Assembly (NCBI GenBank): GCA_036563485.1
Contig: DATCMI010000001.1
Span: 1,014,938 to 1,078,937 of the forward strand
Origin: Sphingomicrobium sp.
GTDB lineage: Bacteria > Pseudomonadota > Alphaproteobacteria > Sphingomonadales > Sphingomonadaceae
Reading direction: 5' to 3'
DNA: 64,000 nt
Position 1 is the stretch's first letter. Every line of letters begins with the position of its first letter. Under the pieces are notes generated by a model. The model did not search any database and was not told the DNA's origin. It saw only the letters and a program-made list of their open reading frames with translations. The position numbers and the translations under genes were made by a program. Shown one piece after another: positions 55,314-64,000 of the stretch.

Positions 55314-56810
55314 ATGACCAGGCTATTTCTCGCCGCAGGCGTTGCCGCCCTCGCAATCGCGACGCCGGCTGCCGCGGGCCCACATGGTGGCGGCGGCCCC
55401 AAGGGCGAGCAGGCGAAAGGACATGGCGGCGGCCAGCACGGTAACGTCCAGCGTGGCGGCGGCGGTGGCCAACAGGCCAAGGCGCAGCGCGGCGGCGGCC
55501 AGATGGCTCCGCCGCAGCAGGTGCGCGTGGAACGCCAGCAGGCGCGCCCGCAGCAGATGCGGCAGGCGCAGCGTATCGAACGCCAGCAGGCTCGTCCCCA
55601 GCAGTTCAGGCAGGCCCAGCGCATCGAGCGTCAGCAGATGCGGATCGAACAGCCTCGCCACGCCAATGTCCGCAAGGCGGAGCGTCAGCAGATGCGCGCT
55701 GAACGCCAGCAGGTAAGGAATTTCGAGCGCAAGCAGATGCGCGCCGATCGCGGTCAGGCGAAGAATCTCGACCGCCAGCAGGTCCGGATCGAACGCCAGG
55801 CGCAGCGCCTGAACACGCGCGACATGCGGATCGACAATCGTGAGATCCGTGACGTCCGCATGGGCGCAAACGGCCAGGGCTATGGCGTTGGCGGGTGCCC
55901 GCCGGGGCTGGCCGGCAAGGGCTGCATGCCGCCGGGGACCGCGCGAAACGACCAGCTGCAGGCGCTTCGCCGCGTCAATGCCGAGGCATTCCAGACCAGC
56001 CGCCTCCAGCTGCTGATGCCGCAGACGCGCATTCTCGCGCCGACCGAGGCGCTGCGCTACATCGGTGCGCCGCTTTCGACCGTTCGCAACTATGTGCCGC
56101 TCGCGGCGCTGCCGGCTTCCGTCGGCTATCTCTATCCGGAAACGCAGGATTATTATTACCGCTACGGCGACGGCTATCTCTACCAGGTCGATCGGTCTAA
56201 CGACCTGATCTCGTCGCTCCTGCCGCTGCTCGGCGGCGGCTACCTGCCCGGCACCTATCTGCCGCAGCAGTATATGAGCAGCTACGTGCCGGACTATTAC
56301 GGGCTGAACAGCTTCTACCCGGCCAGCTACAGCGAATACGGCGGCTATTCGGACTATTACGGCAACACCTGTAACCGCTACGCCAATGGCGTGGTCTACC
56401 AGGTCGACTGCGGCTCCGGCCTCGTCCAGAACATCGTTCCGACCTATGCGTCGGGCTATGGTGTCGGGCAGATGCTGCCGTCGTCGTACAGCTACTACAA
56501 CGTGCCGACGCAGTATCGCAGCATGTACTATCCGACCGACGACCGATCCTATTGGTACGCGCCGGGTGCGATCTACCAGTACGATCCGTCGAGCAGCCTG
56601 ATCACGTCGGTTGCGGCGCTGCTTTCGCCGGGCTTCTCGATCGGGCAGCCGCTTCCGGCCGGGTACAATATGTACAACGTGCCGATGGCGTATCGCAGCA
56701 CCTACTACGACACGCCGAACGCCTGGTACCGTTACAACAACGGCAACATCTACCAGGTCGACCCGACGACGCAGCTGGTGACGGCGATCGTTGCTTCGCT
56801 GCTGACCTAA
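55314..56810 (+). CDS. Secreted RQ-rich/tyrosine-rich repeat protein
   Basis: A 498-residue exported protein of unknown function. Signal peptide residues 1-21. Residues 22-70 are Gly/His/Gln-rich; residues about 70-185 are Arg/Gln-rich with imperfect repeats of ERQQARPQQxRQAQRI, probably helical. A GGCPPGLAGKGC segment follows. The C-terminal 220 residues contain at least four copies of a module around YQVD: a Tyr-Arg-Tyr-x-x-G start, YQVD or YQYD, then a hydrophobic helix (LISSLLPLL, ITSVAALL, VTAIVASLL), two with a following G-x-x-LP-x-x-Y-x-x-YNVP-x-x-YRS-x-YY. AAGGAGT lies before the start. It may be a cell-surface or periplasmic structural protein; that is inference. Confidence 0.75.
   Translation: MTRLFLAAGVAALAIATPAAAGPHGGGGPKGEQAKGHGGGQHGNVQRGGGGGQQAKAQRGGGQMAPPQQVRVERQQARPQQMRQAQRIERQQARPQQFRQAQRIERQQMRIEQPRHANVRKAERQQMRAERQQVRNFERKQMRADRGQAKNLDRQQVRIERQAQRLNTRDMRIDNREIRDVRMGANGQGYGVGGCPPGLAGKGCMPPGTARNDQLQALRRVNAEAFQTSRLQLLMPQTRILAPTEALRYIGAPLSTVRNYVPLAALPASVGYLYPETQDYYYRYGDGYLYQVDRSNDLISSLLPLLGGGYLPGTYLPQQYMSSYVPDYYGLNSFYPASYSEYGGYSDYYGNTCNRYANGVVYQVDCGSGLVQNIVPTYASGYGVGQMLPSSYSYYNVPTQYRSMYYPTDDRSYWYAPGAIYQYDPSSSLITSVAALLSPGFSIGQPLPAGYNMYNVPMAYRSTYYDTPNAWYRYNNGNIYQVDPTTQLVTAIVASLLT
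55530..55625. repeat. 48-bp tandem repeat inside the repeat-protein gene
   Basis: Two 48-bp units (55530-55577 and 55578-55625), each encoding ERQQARPQQ(M/F)RQAQRI, differ mainly at third codon positions; a partial third unit starts at 55626. The silent differences mean the repeat is old. Confidence 0.85.
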
Positions 56811-56836
56811 GCGGTATCGGCATCAGCGCTTTGACT

Positions 56837-56870
56837 TGGCCCGGTGTGGAACCCAATCCACGCCGGGCCA
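56837..56870. terminator. Hairpin after the repeat-protein gene
   Basis: A 14-bp stem (TGGCCCGGTGTGGA pairing with TCCACGCCGGGCCA, one G-U pair in RNA) with a six-base loop, then TTTCGC. The T-run is short, so termination is likely but not certain. It separates this gene from the fasciclin gene. Confidence 0.65.
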
Positions 56871-56902
56871 TTTCGCGTTCACAACAAAGAAGGAGCAAGC
56901 GC

Positions 56903-57523
56903 ATGAGGAATCATGCACTCGCGTTCGGGGTTGCAGCGGCGGCGCTGCTTTCGCTCGGCGCGTGCAACAAGGACGGCGGCAACGGCAATGGCGCGCGCGA
57001 CGTCCAGACGCCGCAGGCCGAAAAGGCGGCGGGCAACCAGACGATTGCGGCCGGCCTTCCCGCGAACAGCCAGTTCATGGCCGCCGCCAAGGCTGCAGGC
57101 CTCGACCAGACGCTCGCCGGCCCCGGCCCCTACACGGTCTTCGTGCCGACCGACGAAGCGATCGGCAAGGCGCCGCAGGGCACGTTCGCCGCGACCCCCG
57201 AAAACCGCGCTCAGCTGACCGGCACGATCACCAATTTGATCCTGCCGGGCACGGTCCTGGTCGCCGACATCGACAAGGCGATCGACGCCGGCAAGGGCAA
57301 GACGCCGCTCGCGACCATTAGCGGCGGTACGCTGACCGCCAGCAAGGAAGGCGGGCGCACCGTCCTAACCGACAGCGCCGGCAACAAGGCCGCTATCGTC
57401 CAGGCGGACCAGCAGTTCAGCAACGGCGTCGTCCACCAGCTCGACGCGCTGCTGGTGCCCGGCAAGTCCGGCGGCGCTGCGCCTGCAGTTGGCCAGAAGG
57501 CCGGACAGCAGCAGCAACCCTAA
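56903..57523 (+). CDS. Fasciclin (FAS1) domain lipoprotein
   Basis: A 206-residue lipoprotein (LLSLGAC, Cys21) with one FAS1 domain: TIAAGLPANSQFMAAAKAAGLDQTLAGPGPYTVFVPTDEAI at the start and GVVHQLDALLVP at the end are the family's H1 and H2 motifs. FAS1 domains act in adhesion or surface interactions; the specific role is unknown. The Gln-rich tail is unstructured. AAGGAG precedes the ATG. Confidence 0.9.
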   Translation: MRNHALAFGVAAAALLSLGACNKDGGNGNGARDVQTPQAEKAAGNQTIAAGLPANSQFMAAAKAAGLDQTLAGPGPYTVFVPTDEAIGKAPQGTFAATPENRAQLTGTITNLILPGTVLVADIDKAIDAGKGKTPLATISGGTLTASKEGGRTVLTDSAGNKAAIVQADQQFSNGVVHQLDALLVPGKSGGAAPAVGQKAGQQQQP

Positions 57524-57532
57524 AGTCCCCAC

Positions 57533-57581
57533 TTCCGCACGCGTGACGGGCCGCTATAGTCGTGCCGTCACGCGTGCGGAA
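57533..57581. promoter_or_regulatory. 17-bp perfect inverted repeat around a -10-like hexamer before dnaN
   Basis: TTCCGCACGCGTGACGG (57533-57549) pairs exactly with 57565-57581 across a 15-base spacer that contains TATAGT (57555-57560). The right arm ends 18 bp before the dnaN ATG. No T-run follows it on the plus strand, so it is unlikely to be an ordinary terminator for the fasciclin gene. It could be an operator or an mRNA hairpin. Confidence 0.6.
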
Positions 57582-57599
57582 AAATGGGGCAACGAAGCA

Positions 57600-58703
57600 A
57601 TGAAAGCGACGATTGAGCGGGCGGTCCTCCTGAAGAGCCTCGGCCACGTCCAATCGGTCGTGGAGCGGCGCAACACCATTCCGATCCTCTCCAACGTGCT
57701 GTTGGAAGCGCGCGAGGACGGCTCGCTGCGGCTGATGGCCACCGACCTTGATCTCCAGGTCGACGAGAGCGTTCCGGCCGACGTTTCGCAGCCCGGCGCT
57801 ACGACTGTCTCAGCCCACACCTTCTTCGACATCGTCCGCAAGCTGCCCGAAGGCAGCCAGGTCGAGCTGACCGCCGCGGAAGGCAAGATGCAGGTGATCG
57901 CCGGGCGCGCCCGCTTCAACCTGTCGACGCTTCCGCGCGACGATTTCCCGGTGATCGCCGAAGGCGACCTGCCGACCCGCTTCGAGCTTCCTGCGGCGAC
58001 CCTCCGCCAGATCATCGAGAAGACGCGGTTCGCCATCTCCAGCGAAGAGACGCGTTACTATCTCATGGGCATCTTCTTCCATGTCGTTGACGACCAGATG
58101 CGGGCGGCCGCGACTGACGGGCACCGCCTCGCGCGGGTCACCGTCCCGCGCCCGGACGGCGCCGACGGCATGCCGGACGTCATCGTTCCGCGCAAAGCCG
58201 TGCAGGAGCTCTACCGCCTACTCGAAGAGCTCGAAGGCACGGTCGAAATTTCGCTGTCGCCGACCAAGATCCGCTTCGGCCTCGGCAGCGCGATCCTGAC
58301 CAGCAAGCTGATCGACGGCACTTTCCCGGACTACAACCGAGTCATTCCGACCGCGAACGACAAGCTGCTGAAGCTTGACCCCAAGACCTTCGCCTCGGGC
58401 GTCGACCGCGTCTCGACCATCGCCAGCGAAAAGACCCGCGCGGTGAAGATCAGCGTCGACCGCGACAAGGTGACGCTTTCGGTTACCTCGCCGGAAAACG
58501 GGCTGGCGACTGAAGAGCTCGCGGCCGACTATGGATCGGACGGGATCGAGATTGGCTTCAACGCCAAATATCTTCTCGACATCCTTGGCGAGATCGACGG
58601 TGACACGGTCGAGGTCCACCTCGCCGACGCAGCCGCACCGACCTTGCTTCGCGAAAGCGACAAGTCGAACGCCCTCTACGTCCTCATGCCGATGCGCGTG
58701 TGA
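57600..58703 (+). CDS. dnaN: DNA polymerase III subunit beta (sliding clamp)
   Basis: A 367-residue ring protein that holds polymerase III on DNA. Three similar domains are visible; MKATIERAVLLKSLGHVQSVVERRNTIPILSNVLLE is the first, RFAISSEETRYYLMGIFF is the second, and the end ALYVLMPMRV is the standard C-terminus of the third. I chose the ATG at 57600. It is followed 138 bp later by recF, the usual neighbour; dnaA is not in the window. Confidence 0.97.
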   Translation: MKATIERAVLLKSLGHVQSVVERRNTIPILSNVLLEAREDGSLRLMATDLDLQVDESVPADVSQPGATTVSAHTFFDIVRKLPEGSQVELTAAEGKMQVIAGRARFNLSTLPRDDFPVIAEGDLPTRFELPAATLRQIIEKTRFAISSEETRYYLMGIFFHVVDDQMRAAATDGHRLARVTVPRPDGADGMPDVIVPRKAVQELYRLLEELEGTVEISLSPTKIRFGLGSAILTSKLIDGTFPDYNRVIPTANDKLLKLDPKTFASGVDRVSTIASEKTRAVKISVDRDKVTLSVTSPENGLATEELAADYGSDGIEIGFNAKYLLDILGEIDGDTVEVHLADAAAPTLLRESDKSNALYVLMPMRV

Positions 58704-58711
58704 GCCGCCAA

Positions 58712-58819
58712 CCATAAGCCAAGCGGAGCGAAGCGAGCGCGGCTTATGGGCGAGACGGCGAGCCGCGGACGGCCTGCAGCGTAGCTGACAGGACCGACGG
58801 CGCGGATTTACTCCGCGCC
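58712..58819. repeat. Two hairpins between dnaN and recF
   Basis: CCATAAGCC (58712-58720) and GGCTTATGG (58741-58749) form a 9-bp inverted repeat with a 20-base loop. GGCGCGGA (58799-58806) and TCCGCGCC (58812-58819) form an 8-bp stem with a 5-base loop. Neither has a T-run on the plus strand. Confidence 0.7.
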
Positions 58820-58841
58820 CGGACTGCCTAAGTCGTTACAA

Positions 58842-59897
58842 GTGCCCGTCAGCCGCCTGACACTGACCGATTTCCGATCCTACGGCTCGGCGACGCTCGA
58901 GCCGCGGGGCGGCTTCGTGCTGCTGTTCGGCGACAATGGCGCCGGCAAGACCAATCTCCTGGAGGCGGTGTCGATGCTCGCGCCGGGGCGCGGGCTTCGC
59001 GGTGCGCCGCTGTCGGAAATGGCGCGACGGGGCGGCAACGGCGCCTGGGCCGTCGCTGCGAGCCTCGATGGCACCGACCTCGGCACCGGAACCCTCGCGA
59101 CTGCGCCGGAGCGTCGCCAGGTGCGCATCAATGGCGCCGCCACCTCGGTCAACAGCCTGTCCGAATGGCTGTCGATCCTGTGGCTGACACCGGCGATGGA
59201 CCGCTTGTTCGCCGGTAGCACCGGGGAACGCCGCCGGTTCCTCGACCGGCTGGTGCTCGCGCTTGAACCCGGCCACGCCCATCATTCGACGCGTTACGAT
59301 GCGGCGATGCGGGCGCGGAACAAGCTTCTGGCGCAGGAGCGGTGGGACGACAGCTGGGTCGCTTCGCTCGAAGCGGCGATGGCGGAGCATGGCGCCGCGA
59401 TCGCAGAGGCGAGGGCGCGAACCGTGGCGGCGCTCGATGAACGCCTCGCCCACGCGCCTGAGGACGAATTCGCCCGCGCGTCGGTGTCGGTCGAAGGCTG
59501 GAGTGCGGCCGACCTTGCCGGCGCTCTTCGCACCAACCGCGGGCGGGACGCTGCGGCAGGTCGCGCGACCGAAGGACCGCACCGGCAGGACTTCGTCGTT
59601 CTCCACCGCGCGAAGCAAATGCCCGCCGCTCTATCCTCGACCGGGGAGCAGAAGGCGCTGCTGCTCGGCATCATCCTCGCCCATGCCGAGCTCGTTGCCG
59701 ATCGCCGCGGCGCACCGCCGATCCTGCTTCTCGACGAAGTCGCCGCCCATCTCGACCCGAAGCGCCGGGCGGCCCTTTTCGCGCGCCTCGAAGGCCGGGG
59801 TCAGGTGTGGATGACGGCCACCGAAGCAGCGCTGTTCGACGGCATTGGAGCTGCCAGCCGCTTCCATGTGCAGGGCGGCTCGGTGACCGCAATCTGA
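58842..59897 (+). CDS. recF: DNA replication and repair protein RecF
   Basis: A 351-residue SMC-like ATPase that, with RecOR, loads RecA at gaps. The Walker A motif is [13 protein letters not shown] (about 28-40), the signature motif is in [12 protein letters not shown] and Walker B is [12 protein letters not shown]. The start is GTG ([14 protein letters not shown]). It follows dnaN as in most bacteria, but the helicase gene lies between it and gyrB. Confidence 0.96.
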   Translation: MPVSRLTLTDFRSYGSATLEPRGGFVLLFGDNGAGKTNLLEAVSMLAPGRGLRGAPLSEMARRGGNGAWAVAASLDGTDLGTGTLATAPERRQVRINGAATSVNSLSEWLSILWLTPAMDRLFAGSTGERRRFLDRLVLALEPGHAHHSTRYDAAMRARNKLLAQERWDDSWVASLEAAMAEHGAAIAEARARTVAALDERLAHAPEDEFARASVSVEGWSAADLAGALRTNRGRDAAAGRATEGPHRQDFVVLHRAKQMPAALSSTGEQKALLLGIILAHAELVADRRGAPPILLLDEVAAHLDPKRRAALFARLEGRGQVWMTATEAALFDGIGAASRFHVQGGSVTAI

Positions 59898-59905
59898 GCC
59901 GGTCA

Positions 59906-59933
59906 TGGACAATTAAGCTCTAGCCCCTATATT
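59906..59933 (+). promoter_or_regulatory. Sigma-70-like promoter of the DEAD-box helicase gene
   Basis: TGGACA (59906-59911), 16 bp, then TATATT (59928-59933): five of six matches to each consensus hexamer. It sits 8 bp after the recF stop and implies a leader of about 165 bases before the helicase ATG. Confidence 0.6.
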
Positions 59934-60105
59934 GCACCGCAACACGAGGCGCCTTGCAAGCGGCGTGATCGGTTCAACGCTTCGGCGGTAACCGGCCCGC
60001 GCCTCGACGGTTTGAAGTTCTCCACATCACGCGGGGTTCTTGTTTCTCCCGCTTACCGGGGGCGCAAGAGGCGCACCGGCTGAGCCTTCATGTGGAAGTT
60101 CATCA

Positions 60106-61500
60106 ATGTCGTTTCATAACCTTGGCCTTTCGAAGGGCCTTCTCGCCGCGCTTGCGGCTAAGAATTACACCAAGGCCACCCCGATCCAGCTGCAGGCGAT
60201 CCCGACGGTCCTGACCGGCCGCGACCTGCTCGGCATTGCCCAGACCGGTACCGGCAAGACCGCAGCCTTCATGCTGCCCTCGCTCGATCGCCTGGACGAA
60301 AACCGTCCGCAGTTCCTCAAGCCCGGCCAGATTCGAATGCTGGTGCTCGCCCCGACCCGCGAGCTCGCGGCCCAGATCGCCGCCAGCGCGGAGGCCTATG
60401 GCAAGAACATGAAGCTGTCGGTCGGCGTCATCTTCGGCGGCGTCCCGAACGGCAAGAGCGTGCGCACGGTGCAGCGTGGCCTTGACGTCCTGGTCGCGAC
60501 CCCGGGGCGCCTGCTCGACCTCGTCGACCAGCGCGCCGTAGACCTTCGCAGCCTCGAAATCCTCGTCCTCGACGAGGCGGACCAGATGCTCGACCTCGGT
60601 TTCATTCATGCGCTGCGCCGGATCGTGGCGCTGGTCCCGCCGAAGCGCCAGACCTTGTTCTTTTCGGCCACCATGCCGAAGGCGATCAAGGAACTGGCCG
60701 ACAAATATCTGACGAACCCGGCCGAAGTGTCAGTGACGCCCGCCGCGACCACCGTTGAGCGGATCGATCAGACCGTCACCATGGTTAACCAGGCCGAGAA
60801 AGCGGCACTGCTGTCGATGGTGCTGTGCCGTGAGCCGATCGAGCGCGCGCTCGTCTTCAGCCGCACCAAGCATGGCGCCGACAAGATCGTCCGCCAGCTC
60901 GAAGCAGCCGGCATCCCCTCGGGCGCGATCCACGGCAACAAGAGCCAGGCGCAGCGCGAGCGCGCGATTGCGCTGTTCCGCTCGGGCGAGCTGAAGGTGC
61001 TGATCGCGACGGACATCGCCGCGCGCGGGATCGACATCCCGGGCGTCAGCCACGTGGTGAACTTCGACCTGCCGGACGTGCCGGAACAATATGTCCACCG
61101 CATCGGCCGCACTGCGCGTGCCGGAGCCGATGGCATTGCGATCGCCTTCTGCAGCGCGGAAGAGCGCGGCAACCTGCGCGATATCGAGCGGACCACGCGT
61201 CAGAAGATCCAAGTGACTCCGCTTCCGGCGGACTTCAACGCGGCTGCCGAAGCGTTCAAGCGCCTGAAGCCGGCGCCCAAGCCGCAGCCGGAACGCACGC
61301 GTCCCGCGACCAAGTCGGACCGGCGCAACCAGACGCAGCAGCGCGCGACCCGTAACGAGCGCCCTGCCGGTCAGGGACAGCGCCATCCGCACCGCGCCGA
61401 CGGCCATGCGGCGCATCGCCCTGAAGGCGGCCAGCCGAAGCGCCCGTTCCGCGGGCGGCGCCGGAGTGGCGGCGGCCAGCAGCGGAATGCCCGCGGCTAA
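60106..61500 (+). CDS. DEAD-box RNA helicase (RhlE-like)
   Basis: A 464-residue ATP-dependent RNA helicase used in RNA decay or ribosome assembly. The Q motif region starts at FHNLGLSKGLL; motif I is AQTGTGKT (about 45-52), motif Ia PTRELAAQI, motif II DEAD (about 156), motif III SAT (about 187) and motif VI HRIGRTARAG (about 331). The last 90 residues are basic and glutamine-rich, an RNA-binding tail. Its promoter and long leader suggest regulation, possibly cold-responsive as for relatives. Confidence 0.93.
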   Translation: MSFHNLGLSKGLLAALAAKNYTKATPIQLQAIPTVLTGRDLLGIAQTGTGKTAAFMLPSLDRLDENRPQFLKPGQIRMLVLAPTRELAAQIAASAEAYGKNMKLSVGVIFGGVPNGKSVRTVQRGLDVLVATPGRLLDLVDQRAVDLRSLEILVLDEADQMLDLGFIHALRRIVALVPPKRQTLFFSATMPKAIKELADKYLTNPAEVSVTPAATTVERIDQTVTMVNQAEKAALLSMVLCREPIERALVFSRTKHGADKIVRQLEAAGIPSGAIHGNKSQAQRERAIALFRSGELKVLIATDIAARGIDIPGVSHVVNFDLPDVPEQYVHRIGRTARAGADGIAIAFCSAEERGNLRDIERTTRQKIQVTPLPADFNAAAEAFKRLKPAPKPQPERTRPATKSDRRNQTQQRATRNERPAGQGQRHPHRADGHAAHRPEGGQPKRPFRGRRRSGGGQQRNARG

Positions 61501-61740
61501 GCGCGCAAGCTGACCCCCGCTGCCGGTGCCGCTAAAATGGCATTCGGCAGACGGGGAGGACATTGGTGCTTCATTTTCCGACAGTCGCGGCGCTTGCAGC
61601 TCTTGCCGTGCCGGCATCGGCGACAATGGAAAAAGCTGTCCTACATGCAGGTGCCTGTGCAACCTGCTCCAATGCTGTCCGCCGGTCCTCGCGAATCTTC
61701 GCATAGGCCGTCCGTCACCGCGAAGATTGGCCTTTCCACG

Positions 61741-61762
61741 GCCTCCCCGAGAGGCGGGTTTT
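61741..61762 (+). terminator. Weak terminator-like hairpin after the helicase
   Basis: GCCTC (61741-61745) pairs with GAGGC (61751-61755), followed by GGGTTTT. The stem is only 5 bp, so this is a tentative call. Confidence 0.4.
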
Positions 61763-61785
61763 CGCTGGATTCCGGCAAAAGTTCT

Positions 61786-61835
61786 CACGCGTGCACGCGT
61801 GCGCGTATGCGCGCGTGCACGCACACACGCGCGTG
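61786..61835. repeat. 50-bp alternating purine-pyrimidine tract (potential Z-DNA) before gyrB
   Basis: All 50 bases from 61786 to 61835 strictly alternate pyrimidine and purine, mostly CG and CA/TG steps with a single TA step. It begins with two copies of the palindrome CACGCGTG. Long runs of this kind can flip to left-handed DNA under negative supercoiling. It ends 31 bp before the gyrB ATG. Confidence 0.9.
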
Positions 61836-61836
61836 A

Positions 61837-64000
<2,164 letters not shown>

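Overview
This window looks like a chromosomal segment of an alphaproteobacterium of the order Sphingomonadales. It is GC-rich and tightly packed. Many stop and start codons overlap as ATGA, GTGA or TTGA. It holds typical sphingomonad families (paired DUF4402 proteins, DUF1491, DUF3576, MmcB, COQ9, a CBP3 chaperone, an N-terminally extended RibB). I see no phage, insertion sequence, CRISPR array or plasmid genes. Almost everything is core chromosome.

Layout. 0-9.4 kb: cell-wall and regulatory genes, mostly on the minus strand, ending in ptsN, hpf, dnaQ, coaE and maf. 9.4-9.7 kb: a gene-free, partly AT-rich gap between divergent maf and hemE, the classical place for oriC in alphaproteobacteria. 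9.7-18.7 kb: the plus-strand run hemE-hemJ-rho-terC-mnmE-mnmG-rsmG-parA-parB, with two perfect parS sites and one near-perfect one. 18.7-23.2 kb: minus-strand holA, lptE, leuS and a DUF3576 lipoprotein. 23.4-34 kb: an outer-membrane protein, YggS, a HAD phosphatase, ribA, xth, lolA, ftsK, a Ubi monooxygenase, a LON-domain protein, a thioredoxin/TPR protein and tRNA-Gly. 34-41 kb: rplT/rpmI, an SDR, an SRAP protein, a monofunctional transglycosylase, prs, nadE and gltX. 41-44.8 kb: ribD-ribE-ribB-ribH. 44.8-57.5 kb: an Old Yellow Enzyme, a DMT exporter, COQ9, feoAB, ssb, YceD, CBP3, bamE, a kynurenine-pathway cluster, a tyrosine-rich repeat protein and a fasciclin lipoprotein. 57.6-64 kb: dnaN, recF, a DEAD-box helicase and gyrB, which runs off the end.

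How the parts fit. Replication and segregation genes dominate both ends: oriC candidate, parABS, dnaQ, holA, dnaN, recF, ssb, gyrB and ftsK. Riboflavin synthesis is split between ribDEBH and a distant ribA. The two RibA-like proteins are complementary: the distant one keeps the GTP cyclohydrolase II zinc cysteines and has a degenerate partner domain, while the one fused to RibB has lost those cysteines.

Most interesting observations: an uninterrupted 50-bp alternating purine-pyrimidine tract 31 bp before gyrB, a candidate Z-DNA supercoiling sensor; a helix-turn-helix-like domain fused to RibB, with two palindromes just upstream of its gene; a 17-bp perfect inverted repeat flanking a -10-like hexamer before dnaN; a shortened MnmG; and a secreted protein built from a repeated YQVD-type module.
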